Of a stretch of DNA of 64,000 nt, positions 11,236 through 22,400 are shown in pieces (position 1 is the first letter of the stretch; every line of letters starts with the position of its first letter). A program made the translations under genes and the position numbers. The notes under the pieces are model-generated. The model was not told the origin of the DNA. It saw nothing but the letters and a program-made list of their open reading frames with translations, and ran no database searches. Origin of the DNA: Megalopta genalis (Eukaryota; Arthropoda; Insecta; Hymenoptera; Halictidae); assembly GCF_051020955.1 (NCBI RefSeq), contig NC_135027.1, positions 1,426,001 through 1,490,000 of the forward strand, given 5' to 3'.

Positions 11236-13584
11236 AATACCTCGTTTCCACGAACTTTCCTCGTTTCCCGTCCACTTTATCCGAATAAATTTCCTCGTCA
11301 CAGCCTCGGCCACGCCTTCCGCGAAAATTCCGCGATGCTTAATTAAGATTTCGCCGGTCCGACGCCGCGCCGGCTCCTCCGCAACAAAGACGAGGCTAAT
11401 ACAATCCCGTGACCTTGCCCGTCGCCGCTCCGGGAGCGGTCTTTTGTTTAAAGATGGCGTTTACGCGCGCCGCGCTGCATCCTTCGCCCCTTATTTCCTT
11501 TGTGAGCCGAGGCCCGGACCGTGGCGCCCTTTTTCCACGGCACCTCGTTTGAATTATCATTCCGGCCGGCGGGCCGAGCCGCTTTGGAATTCCTCCTCGC
11601 GCTCCGCTCCGGCTACCAAGTGGCTCCGCTCGAATTTTTTTTTCGCGACTAATTAGCCAGCAGCCCGCAGCTGCTCCGACGCGCCGCTGATACGCGACTT
11701 TATTACTCTCGCCACGCTAATTTCCAGCTAATCTCGAACTCACCGGCGCATTACTTTGTCCGAACAAACTCCATTTTCTTCGCAGCCCAGCCGGGCTATA
11801 CGCGGTCGGCCATTGCTCGCCGGTTCGCCGATCCGAAGAAATCGATTTTCTCTCGCTGGTCGCAACTGCGTCGAAGTTGCGACGCTCTTTCGGCGACGGA
11901 ATATTGCGGACATTTTTTCTTCGGACAGAACAATGTCTAAATTGTTCAGTAGATGAATTGCGAACGGGTAGAAGCGGCGAAATTATGCAAGAGAAATGAG
12001 TGAAATTGTCGCGTAAAATATGAGGAATCTGCGCCGTGTGAAACGGAAGGAATATGCGAGGACAGAAATTTTGCTACCGAATGAACATAATTACATTTTT
12101 TCTCTGTGTGTAATACAACGTTCAAATTGTCGCACAGAACATTTGCAAACAGCCAGGAGCAGTACAGTGACGTAGAAGAAGGTCGACGAAAGAGTTGGCG
12201 AGCAAAATCCTCGCCCCGCGACTGCTGGATGCTTGAAGTCGGGCTACTCAGTGAACCCAGCTGACCATATCTGCGGGAAAGCATTTCCGTCGATGAGACA
12301 AAGCATCAAAGAGTCGGGCCAGAGTAATTTTTGCCGGTTTCCGCGTGGATCGTTTAAGGGAATCGCAGGGTCGTCGGTAGAAATGAAAACAGGCTGGCAA
12401 GAGCCGATCGAATGGCTGGCGTTCCGCCAGGGCCGGTGATTTTCCACGTTTTAGGGAACGGTTTTACGTCGTCGGCGCGGGGCGAGGGGCGGGACGGATG
12501 GCGGAAGAAGATCGCGTTACGGAAACTGTATAAAACTCCATTGGAAATTGCCGGGCGTGGAACGTTAAAGCTGCGAAGAAACGACGCGTTCGCTTTCGCC
12601 CGTTTTTCTCATCTCGTTCCGATCGTAAAGCCGGGGAAAGCGAAGTATCCCTCGGCCGTATCGGAGGATTCCGCGCGGCGTTCGCGGCGATAAAATGTGT
12701 AACATTAATGAGGCAGTAAAAAAGTAAATCCTACGGTATCGTCGGCTCCCGGGGCGGACCAGCTGCCGCGGGACAAGCGCGGGACAAGCGTCTTCGCAGG
12801 GCTTTCCGATCGAGAGGCGACGGCCCTGGCCGGCTCCGGAGACGCTTAAAACTCGCGAGACCGTCGTTAAATTGGATAATTCAATTTCCGACCGCCTAAA
12901 AAGCACGCGCTGCGGCGCGTATCGGGAATAAAATCAACCTTGAACGGTCCTCCGCCGCACGAAACCGTGGAACCGGGGACAGAGGACCGTCGTCGTTGCG
13001 AACGACTACTTTAATTTCTCAATTACCCTCGATCGGATTTGCCTTTCTTCCCGTTCTGACCCGTTTCGCCCTTCCAGCCGAGCATTTATTTATCGACGAT
13101 CGGCGCCGATACGACCCTCGCGGAGCTTTAATCACGCCAAAGACTGAAACGATCGTTATAATTCTCATCGGAACGATGAAATGCGCGCCGATTCGCAGTG
13201 CAAACTGTGGGGCACTGGTGCCAAATTGTCGGCACGAAGTTTGGAATTTCGAACGACGTCTCGCGGTGCTTCGCGAGATGATGGAATGTCGGCGATCTCG
13301 TATTACGAGCTGCGATTCAGTGGAGCGTTCTGCGGACGATCAGCTGTTTCATCTTCGAAACACTGGATTCTAGAATTGTGGTGTAACAGAAGAAGTTACT
13401 TCGAATAATTTATCATGGATTTACATTTTAAGTTATCCAGTTAGCTGTTGCAATCTCTTTGAAAAATGTGCAATTGTTACTATAATCGTACTGTACGCGT
13501 TTGATTTTCTTTCTATTTCGTTTACGATTCGACAATTTTATAAAGTATGTGGTTGAATGAAGAATATCAAAGTTTACGTCCTTC
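11236..13584. other. Unique DNA, no gene recognised
   Basis: About 2.3 kb of CpG-rich unique sequence. Overlapping open frames reach about 177 codons on the plus strand near 11123-11656, without a recognisable domain, signal peptide or consistent codon pattern. No RNA gene was recognised. Confidence 0.45.
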
Positions 13585-13588
13585 TTAA

Positions 13589-13906
13589 CCAGTTAGCTGT
13601 TTTCGACGAGTATACTCGTCGTGAAGAAATGGCATCATTTTCTGTTGGGACGAGTATATTCGTCGTGAAGAAATGGCATCATTTTCTGTTGGGACGAGTC
13701 TATTCGTCGTGAAGAAATGGCATCATTTTCTGTTAGGACAAGTATACTTATCGTGAAGAAATGGCAACATCTTCCGTCGCAACGAATATACTCGTCGTGT
13801 GAATATAGAAATATCTCCTATTACGACGAATATACTCGTCATGAAGAAATGGCGCCATTTTTAGTTTCAGTTAGGACGAGTATAATCGTCGAAAGTAGCT
13901 AATCGT
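13589..13906. mobile_element. piggyBac-like MITE (TTAA target) carrying an internal array
   Basis: TTAA at 13585-13588 and 13907-13910 flanks inverted ends that align without gaps for 31 bases with about 24 matches. The left end reads CCAGTTAGCTGTTTTCGACG; the right end, read inverted, is ACGATTAGCTACTTTCGACG. A TTAA target is the hallmark of the piggyBac superfamily. The interior is a 44-bp tandem array, so there is no transposase. A second AGTTATCCAGTTAGCTGTTG at about 13429 resembles the left end and may be a solo end of a related copy. Confidence 0.7.
13604..13890. repeat. 44-bp minisatellite with an 18-bp palindrome per unit
   Basis: The first unit carries a perfect 18-bp palindrome, CGACGAGTATACTCGTCG (13604-13621). 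The ACGAGTATA core recurs at 13606, 13650, 13694, 13738, 13782 and 13826, exactly 44 bp apart, and once more at 13876. The spacer reads TGAAGAAATGGCATCATTTT in the first units and drifts later. The palindrome is also the inner part of the terminal repeats of the surrounding element, which suggests the array grew from its subterminal sequence. Confidence 0.9.
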
Positions 13907-13910
13907 TTAA

Positions 13911-14732
13911 AAGACCATGCTTCACGTTCACCAGACATCTGCACCACGAATCAGCCTCGTGGTACTACCTCAAAGGGTTGAAATGAAAACATCCGGCGCC
14001 GTTCGTCCCGCAAAAAGGGCCAAGTTCACGGTTCATCTAGCCGCCATGGGTCCTCGAACCGTGGCAAGGGATCGTCGAACGCTCGACTCGACTTTTCCGA
14101 CTCCGCAGGGCCCTCGCTCCACGCAGCCTTTCCAAAACAAAGATCTGAATAGGAAATAAATCACGAGCGTCGCAAAGGCCCCTAGCCAATGGGTTAAACA
14201 GATTTAAAATGGCCTGAATAGGTGGGAGGGGGGGTTTGCAAGCCGAATCCCCGCGGGAAGTTGTACGCGTCGCGCGATAAGAACCGCCTTAATGGGCGTC
14301 GAAACGAGCCTTCGACGAGTTTTCCAGCGAACCCTACAACGCCTACCAAGAAACTCGTGGACCCTAAATCCTGCAGAAACCCCGTCGCGATTCTCGGCGA
14401 CGACGTTCCGTCCTTGGAGGTTCCATCCGGCTCGGTGTGGCGCGGCGCGGCGCGGCGTTTCCGCTCGCTGCCTTCGCCGGATGTTTCGTCGAACGGTTAT
14501 CGATCATCGGGGGACTCGCAAGTAGGCAGCACGACTAACCCCGTAAATTCTCCTGGCGATGGAAACCCCGTAGTTCCTTTGATTTAATCGGGGAAACCTC
14601 CCTGCCCGGAATTACCAGGCTGTGGATTTTCTATGCGGGCTCCTTCCGTTTTATTTAATTCCATGAATGCCGATGCAGAAGGAATCCGTCGTACGAGGCC
14701 TGGCGGACTTCTTTCCATGCAGATGTGATAAA
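13911..14732. other. Unique DNA, no gene recognised
   Basis: GC-rich unique sequence with overlapping open frames (up to about 121 codons near 14222). No recognisable domain. Confidence 0.45.
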
Positions 14733-14734
14733 TA

Positions 14735-15448
14735 TAGGGTGTCCCAAAAATGTCTCGTAATCTGGAAATGGCGGGTTCCTCGGATCATTTGAAGCAACTT
14801 CTTCCTTTACAAAAATTTTCTCCGACGCACCGTTAACGAGTTATTAGCGAAAAACGGTGGTCAATGAGCGAAGGAAGCCCGCTTCACCTCATTGGCTCGG
14901 TCGCCTCGTGAAATTTTGCTACGGACCTAGGTGGACCGCGACACTAGTGGGATGGATTTCCGGACAGATCTCAAAAATCCGGAAAATCAATTCCACTAGT
15001 CTCAGTAACTGGTCCAAAATTTTGCTATGGACCTAGGTGGATCAGTTACTGAGATTAGTGGGATGGATTTTCGGACAGATGACAAAAATCCCGAAAATGA
15101 ATTCTACTAGTCTCAGTAACTGGTCCACCTCGGTCGATAGCAAAATTTTGGACCAGTTACTGAGACTAGTAGAATTCATTTTCGGGATTTTTGTGGGATT
15201 GATTTCCGGACAGATGAGAAAAATCCCGGCTGACGCGAGGCGGCCCAGCCAACCAGCGCACGAAGCCCAGTTCCACTCATTAGCTCGGTCGCCTCGTGCC
15301 AGCCGAGCTCGCCTCTCATTGGTCACTGTTTTTCGTTAATAACTCATAAACGGTGCCTCGGAGAACATTTTTGAAAAGGAAAAAGTTGCTTCAAATGACC
15401 CGAGGAACCTGTCACTTTCGGATTGCGAGACATTTTTAGGACACCCTG
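14735..15448. mobile_element. CAGGGTGTCC-family foldback MITE, copy 1 (long form)
   Basis: Long inverted ends of about 130 bp enclose this 714-bp element. The left end is TAGGGTGTCCCAAAAATGTC and the right end is the complement, ending ACACCCTG. TA lies on both sides (14733-14734, 15449-15450), as expected for Tc1/mariner-related elements. The centre holds further palindromes built on GGACCAGTTACTGAGACTAG and its complement, plus a block shared with the other copies (CGAGGCGGCCCAGCC). No transposase frame. Confidence 0.9.
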
Positions 15449-15450
15449 TA

Positions 15451-17586
15451 TATTGGTCTTCTTTGTTGTCACATTGATGCTCGAATCAAGCGATGTTTGA
15501 TGTGATCGTGGACAGCGTTCTTTTTTGGTCGGACTTTTCGAAGAACCGGATAAAAAAGAAATGCTTGAGAACTAAACTGCGGATCTTTGCACAAAATAAA
15601 ATGTTTACGACTGTATTAGACAGAGTTTACTGTATGAAAAATAATATAATAGTGTTCTGATATTTTTCTGCAGCCTTAACTGGTTTGCATTTCACCGACT
15701 AATTTGTCCCATAAATTCATAAAATTCAACGAATCTAATAATAGAAGTACAATGTTTCTAGTATTATTTGCTGATGTTAAATAATATTATACTGCGTTAG
15801 CAAATATAGTAGTATAAAATAACACTAAAGAGCAAATAAACTGCTTTTAATCGTAAGAAACCAGGTAAACACACGCGATTTTCGCGTCTCTTCAACGAAC
15901 AATTTTTACACGAAACGGACCCTTTTTCAGGACAACGCTCATGCTTCCGGCGACACTCATTGTTAACATCGAACACACTATTTTGCGTCGACGATTTCAG
16001 CGTGCGCGAAACAGTGGGGAGAAGACGCTAGGCCGACTGTCACGCCGCGAAAGCGCGCCGCGAATCTTCCGGAGAATAAAGAACCGCAGAGGGAAGAACT
16101 TCCGGATTTGTCGGAGTGCGCGTTGCCAATGGCGGCCATTAATCACGGAATTAAGGAAATCTAACAGAATATTACACGACGAAGGGGACGAGAGCAGGGG
16201 GTTTTAAGGGGGCTGGGAGGAGGGTAGCCCCGATTGTAAAGCCGAGGAGAGAGGTATTGATCGTTACAACGGCGCCGCGACGCGTAGCTGCAGAAGCCGT
16301 ACACTTTACGACTTTACACGCGGCGCGGGGCGCCGAGGGGCACCGAGGGGTCCGGGAGGAGGTAACAAGAGTTTGCATTAATAAAGCACCCTCCCCGGTC
16401 GTTCGGGGCGGCTGTTTATGATCGTCCTGTCCCCCGACCGTGCCCCGCGGACCCCACCGGACCGATACCGGAACGCTGTAAATCCGTGAACGCCGGATCC
16501 AGACATTTAAGACGATTATTAACGTAAGACTTCGCGTGAACGCGTGTCCGCGCTGGTTTATTGGCCCATATAATGGCAACGCGCGTGCCGTGTATCTTCG
16601 GATTCCCATTTACGGGCTTTAATCTCCCGTGGGATGCTGAATTGCCGGCCCACGCGCGCGCGACTTAATGGCGGATGGAAAATCTTACGGGAAATATTCA
16701 TTGCTTCGGAGTTTTCTAGATATTCAGATTACAGGTGTTTCTTGTATGTAATTATCGAGGAGTTCGCCCAGAAGCTTTTTGCAAGCGTCAACGAAGCGAA
16801 GTGCATCTGGTTCGCAGGCGATCATTTTTAGAAGACGATTGACTCTTGACGATTTAATCCTTTGGAGACTAGAATTTTTTAAAAATTGCGGAAAATATCC
16901 TTCCCGAAGAACTAGATCATGTGTCATGGATTGAAGTAACAGGAAAAGTGAACGCAATATATCATGATGCGTTGGAATGTACATAATCAAATTATATGCT
17001 TGCAATTTCTGAAATAAAATGAGGAGCTCTGATTTTGTCAAATTCGCTCAATTTATCGAACCACCTTGCTTTAAATTATGCAGTAAAAGAGTTTCGTGCA
17101 GCCTACGTTTATAGTTACTGTTACACACACCTTGAAGATTCTCATCTCCCATACCTTCTTACCATCGGCGAGGCCTATCCAAAGGGATCGCTTCACCAAC
17201 ATCACTGTTCCCCGATTACTCGCTCGCAAGACACTGTAATTCCAGCACCGACACTCGCGGATCACTGCCAATAAGAAATTCGCTTAATAACCGAGCGTAT
17301 TCGCCGATCAATTCTTCGATGAGGCCAGCCCGCGCCTCCCACCGGCCCCCGCCTGTTGCGGGACCAATATCGGCCATAAAGAGGGACCTTTTCGCGCAGC
17401 GGTCGGTCCGTCTGCACAAAAGAAAGCAATAAATTATTCGCAAACGATCAAGTTGGCAAGCGGCACGATTCGATGCCCACCCCCTCCGCCGATAGTGCCC
17501 TTTCTCTTCTGTCGTACAAATGACCCGTCTGCCCATAACTCCCGCGTGGCTGGACACGTCGCCGTAACCGTTCGATGGTGCGTGGA

Positions 17587-17587
<1 letters not shown>
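15451..17587. other. Unique DNA, no gene recognised
   Basis: AT-rich to about 15900, then GC-rich. A minus-strand open frame of about 145 codons at 16172-16609 has no recognisable domain and lies in GC-rich, stop-poor DNA. Nothing further recognised. Confidence 0.45.
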
Positions 17588-17618
<31 letters not shown>

Positions 17619-17640
17619 GCTCTCTCGCTCTCTCGCTCTC
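17588..17640. repeat. (TC)n microsatellite
   Basis: Pyrimidine tract of TC units with three GC interruptions in its right half. Confidence 0.95.
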
Positions 17641-17884
17641 GCCGTCGCCTCTTTTTCCTTTGGATCTCCCATGGGTGAACCAAGACGTAACCCGGTGAAC
17701 GCAGGGGTGGCTGAACCCGCGTGGAACCGGTAAACCGGTGATCCCCGAGGCGTCTCTCTTTATATCGGACCCCCCCGAAGCCACGTGACGCAGACGTGGG
17801 GACAAGACCGCAATATCTTTATCCCTGCGGAGCATGGCCGGGCTGCCACTCTAGCGGAACCGAGGAATTTATATTTGATGGTTG

Positions 17885-18550
17885 GAGCCGCGAGATGTCC
17901 GGGACCTCGAGCTGCCGGGACCTGGCGATTCCAGGACCTCGTGGTTTCGAGACCTTGAACTTCCAGGAACCCGACGTTTCAAGACCTTGAACAGCCGGGA
18001 CCTAGTGCTTTCAGGATATTGAGGTATCAAGATCTTAAACTTCCTAGACCTCGAGATTTCAGGACATTGAGGTTTCAAGACTTTGAATTTACTTTCAGGA
18101 CCTCGAACTTTCAGGACTTTGAGGTTTCAAGACTTTGAACTTACTTTCAGAACCTCGAACTTTCGGAACATTGAGGTTTCAAAACCTTGAACTTACTTTT
18201 AGGACCTCGAACTTACTTTTAGGACCTCGAACTTACTTTTAGGACCTCGAACTTTCAGGACTTCGAGGTTTCAAAACCTTGAACTTACTTTCAGGATCTC
18301 GAACTTTCGGAACATTGAGGTTTCAAGACCTTAAACTTCTTAGACCTCGAGTTTTCAGAACATTGAGGTTTCAAGACTTTGAACTTACTCTCAGGACATT
18401 GAGGTTTCAAGACCTTAAACCTCCAGTATGTCGTTGTTTTCAGGACATTGAGATTTCAAGAGCTTGAACTTTCAAGACCTCGAGCTTTCAGGACATTGAG
18501 GTTTTATAACCTTAAACCTCCAGCACCTCGAGCTTTCAGAACATTGAAGC
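17885..18550. repeat. Degenerate minisatellite, subunit about 17 bp
   Basis: About 660 bp built of variants of CAGGACCTCGAACTTT, CAGGACATTGAGGTTT and CAAGACCTTGAACTTA in changing order. A block around AACTTACTTTTAGGACCTCG is repeated almost perfectly three times at about 18190-18250, showing recent local expansion within an older array. Confidence 0.9.
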
Positions 18551-19058
18551 ACCAGTTGTTTCCGAGCCGGCGGCAATATTTCCCAGCATCCGAGACAGAT
18601 GTAGGAGTGCAAATGTTTGCGATATTCCCGAGGACAATCTAAACGACGCGGGAACGGTGCTCGCGGAAATTTTCGCGGCCGTTATTACCCGTTAATTCCG
18701 GACCGGTCCGGAGCAGCTCGCTCTCTATCATTCCGGGCCATTATTAAGCGTCGCCGGCGCGAAGGCGAGAGGCGCTCTCGTAACGTAATTAACCGGCGGC
18801 TAACCATGGAAGCGGTTCGCGCGGGCGCAGCCCGTAGCGAACCGCGTCCCGTTGTCGGGGCTGATTTGTTCGGTGCCGTGGATATACGGCCGGGGTCGAC
18901 AAAAGCGCGGCCATAAAAAGAATCTTATCGGTGCGGCCGAGCCTTATCGCGTGAAAGACGGCACGTTTCGGGAATTCAGCGTCGCACAAAGAGAGAGGGG
19001 TCGCCAGCCCCTTAAGACCATAACGTTCATGTAGCCGCTGTGTAGTAGCTTGAAGCCG

Positions 19059-19090
<32 letters not shown>

Positions 19091-19852
19091 CGGAGAGAGA
19101 TACGGCGGGTAAGGTAACGAGAAAACCGTCGGACAGCATCCACCGAGGAAACACGTTGTCACGATCTAGCGCGCGGCGTCGATTCGGGGGGTCGGGCGAA
19201 CATTATTTATTGCTTGGGGATGGCCGCCACGCGCCGCTCATGCAGATACATACATCCCTTAGCATAACCGTAACTAAATCGACCGCTCGATAACACTGGA
19301 TAAAGGTGGCCCACTTGTTACGCCCTCTCCCTGCGCCCCTTCCATCGACCCCTGGCTACGCACCCCGAGACTCGTTTATCCCGAGTCGAAACGTCGAATA
19401 TCTATTACCCCGGCCTGTATCTCCGAGGAGGCTCTCCACGGGAAATTCGATCCAGATTATCTTCGCCGTTTCCCCCATGCCGGGTTTCCCCGCACCCCTT
19501 TCGGTTAGATCGAATCGGGGCTGCGGGAAAAGTCCGGCCGGTTGATCGATGAAACACTAGATAGCGCCGGAGATTAATCCTTTTACTAGTATTTCATTGC
19601 GCGATCGGATTCCTGCTTCCGCGGTGGGAAGGGGGAGGGGGGTAGAAATTAGTCTTGCAGCATCTGGACATCGATCTTCGGACGGTCCAGTCGGAAATAA
19701 AAGATGCAAAGATTAGTCACAGCTATCGGAAGCTGCCACGTGCGGTAAAATCTTTGCAGGATGCTATGGCGTATCGTTACGATCGTTAAGGAGATGACGA
19801 CACGAGAGGCTAAGCTATCATCGAAGACTATACACTTCGAAGTTTACGAAGC
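18551..19852. other. Unique GC-rich DNA, no gene recognised
   Basis: CpG-rich unique sequence containing the GAC repeat at 19059-19088. No coding or RNA feature recognised. Confidence 0.45.
19059..19088. repeat. (GAC)n trinucleotide repeat
   Basis: About ten CGA/GAC units. It is open in all frames on both strands but lies in no credible coding region. Confidence 0.95.
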
Positions 19853-19854
19853 TA

Positions 19855-20560
19855 CAGTGGCCCACAAAAGTGTTAGTATACCTTTCAAAATGCGATAACT
19901 TTTTCAAAACTGATCGAAATGACTTGAATTTTATTTTAGTTGATAGAAGGACTAGTATACTAGATGATGATTGAAATGATCTTGTTTTTTAATTTCGCTA
20001 TTACCTGGAATGAAAAGAAAGAATTGAAAACTCTCGTTTTTAAATTTTTATGTTTGAGCCTATAACGAAAATTTAAAAAATGCTTTTCGTAGATCTCAGT
20101 AACTTATATACCTATTGAAAATTACGTAACCAAATTCGGTTAGTTCAGAGTCGAGATTCAGGCGTCGAAGGATTTTAAAAACAACAGATTTCTCACAGTT
20201 TTTGGCCAAGATCGTGATAAAACTGCGATTTTTGCGATCTTCAATCCGTTGTAACTCATAACAACGTGAATCGATAAAATTTCGATTTCGATAAAATTTT
20301 CCACACGCATATAAGTTATCGAGATCTACGAAATAAATTTATCAAATTCTCATTATAGGCTCAGATAGAAAGTTAAAAAAACGAGAGATTTTTATTTTGT
20401 TGTCATTCCAAGTAACAGAAAAATTAAAAAGCAAGATCATTTCAGTCATCATCTAGTATACTGGTCCCTCTATCATCTACAAAAAATTCAAGCCCCTCAG
20501 TCCAGTTTAAAAAAATTTATATCGTTTTAAAAGGTGTACGAACACTTTTGTGTGCCACTG
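19855..20560. mobile_element. Tc1/mariner-like long-palindrome MITE
   Basis: CAGTGGCCCACAAAAGTGTT at the left and AACACTTTTGTGTGCCACTG at the right are inverted ends, with TA at 19853-19854 and 20561-20562. The CAGTGG...ACAAAAGT end is typical of Tc1-like elements. The inverted similarity extends inward for about 300 bp per arm (for example AGTATACTAGATGATGA at about 19955 and its complement at about 20445), so nearly the whole 706-bp element folds back on itself. No transposase frame remains. Confidence 0.9.
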
Positions 20561-20562
20561 TA

Positions 20563-21008
20563 CGAGGAGCATCGTTCAGCCAGCTCCAGAATGCACGACC
20601 CCTCGAATACTTACGTATTCTGAGATCATGTAACACGTATTATATATTACGAGATCATTCTCAGACATTTCTGCAGAGGCAGCCGCGTTTTGCAATCTAC
20701 GCGGAGACGATTTCAATTTCGCAGAAAGATCGGGCCGCGATCGCGAGGAGCCGCCCGCAGGAAACCCGGCAGCAGGTACAAAGGAGCGGTCGTGAAAGGC
20801 GCAGCCCGCGATATCGATCGTTATCAGGCATGCTCGCGAATTATCAGTGCGGGCGTGTGCACGCGAGAGGGGTTGATCGAATAAACGAGCGTGTCACGTT
20901 GCCCGGTCGTGTCACGAGCCTGCAGCCCCGACGAGATCGGACTCTCACCCTCTATCTGGCTCTCGCTTTGTACCTCTCGCTCTCCCACTTTCTCTCGCTC
21001 TCCCACTT
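20563..21008. other. Unique DNA, no gene recognised
   Basis: Mixed sequence leading into a long CT-rich patch. An open frame of about 245 codons runs from 20548 through the CT tract but is Leu/Ser repeat in its middle and shows no domain. Confidence 0.5.
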
Positions 21009-21012
21009 TCTC

Positions 21013-21050
<38 letters not shown>

Positions 21051-21060
21051 GCTTTCTCTC
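21009..21060. repeat. (CT)n microsatellite
   Basis: CT repeats flanked on the left by two copies of CTCTCCCACTTTCTCTCGCT-type sequence (about 20975-21010). Confidence 0.95.
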
Positions 21061-21520
21061 TCCTGTTCCCTCTCGACTTGCCCGGTAACGGTGAAAGCGC
21101 GCGGCCTAGGTAGACAGTGTGGGGGCGCCACGCGGCGCGGCGGTTCCACGGGGGTTGCCGGGTGGCTCGGGGTGGCAGCCACGCCGGGGGAGGCAGAGAG
21201 CGTTCGTTTCTGGAGCAGACGAATCGATGCTCGTTGCCCGTCCTCCCTTGCAACGAGTTCAATGTCTCGCCCGGGCCGGCCGTAGCCCCCGCGGTCGTGG
21301 CCGTGGCCGTCGGACGGCGCCCAACCCCCACCCGACCGACGACCCTACCGCACCGCCGACCCCCGAGCCCCTCTTCCGTCTCGCAGTCGCTGCCGGCCGC
21401 CCCCCGCGCCGCCCTCTTTTCCGTCTACCTTTCGGGCGCGGTTCCGCCGGTTTTTGTTTCCCCGCGGCTGGAAAAATTCATGCGTTCGTGTTCCTGCGTG
21501 CTCTTTCGCGAGCCAGGGGA
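21061..21520. other. GC-rich unique DNA
   Basis: Very GC-rich, CpG-rich stretch. Open frames on several strands reflect the scarcity of stops. No gene recognised. Confidence 0.45.
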
Positions 21521-22400
21521 TGCTTGTTCCAGGACCCCGTTGTCCCCGAGCCCGGGGAAAATTCGCGCCAGGTCGCCTAAGTTGGCCCTGAATACGCCCT
21601 TTATCGTGGATCCTTTGTTACAGACCTGGACCAGACTTCGATTGTCGGCAATTTATTCGTAGCTAGCTTCCGGTTAGTTTGGGGTAACTGGAAGTGGAGT
21701 TTATGGGCTGGAGATGTTTGCTCCAGGCCTGGTCTAGGTCTACGATGTCTCTGGTGTCAAGGAAAATTCGCACCAGGTTGCCTAAATTGGCCCTGAATAG
21801 GTCCTATGTCGTGGATCCTTTTTCGCTGACCTGGACTACATTGATGGCAACTTATTTGCAGCTAGCTTCCGGTTAGTTTAAGGTAGCTGGAACTAAAATC
21901 TAAGAGCTGGAGATGCTTGCTCCAGGCTTGGTTTAAGTCTCCGATGTCTCTGGAGCCAAGGAAAATTCGCGCCAGGTCGCCTAAGTTGGCCCTGAATAAG
22001 CTCTGTGTCGTGGATCCTTCGTCGCTGACCTGGATCATACCTTTGATTGATGGCAATTTATTTGCAGCTAGCTTCCGGTTAGTTTAAGGTAGCTAGAACT
22101 GGAGTCTAATAACAGAAGATATTTGCTCCAGGCCTGGTCAAGGTCTGTGACATCTCTGGAGTCAAGGAAAATTCGCTACATGTCGCCCAAGTTAGCAATG
22201 CGTATGTTCTATGTCCTGGATGACAAAACAATGTTGCAGCAAGATCTACAATGTCCCTGGATCCAAGGAAAATTCGCTATAGATCGCCCAAGTTAGCCCT
22301 GCGTGTTAGCCATGTGTTCTATGTCTTGGATGACAAGACGTTGTAGCAAACTTAGATTAAATCTGTCTCAGGTTGTAATTGACTTTGAGGATAAATCTAA
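21521..22400. repeat. Tandem array, unit about 195-207 bp
   Basis: The block TGCTTGYTCCAGG recurs at about 21521, 21715, 21914 and 22121. Each copy is followed by GGAAAATTCGCGCCAGGTCG-like, TTGGCCCTGAATA and GTCGTGGATCCTT blocks and ends in GCAGCTAGCTTCCGGTTAGT. Two shorter, more diverged units follow from about 22230. The copies are similar enough for a fairly recent origin. Confidence 0.9.

Noticed and set aside
13604..13890. CRISPR-like array at the 44-bp palindromic repeat
   Set aside because: The intervals between palindromes are the same repeated sequence and not unique spacers, and the array lies inside transposon ends.
15042..15326. Minus-strand frame shared with 42582-42797
   Set aside because: Shared because both lie in copies of the same foldback MITE. 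It crosses palindromes and has no protein resemblance.
20548..21285. 245-codon open frame
   Set aside because: Its centre is the CT microsatellite read as Leu/Ser, with GC-rich stop-poor DNA around it.
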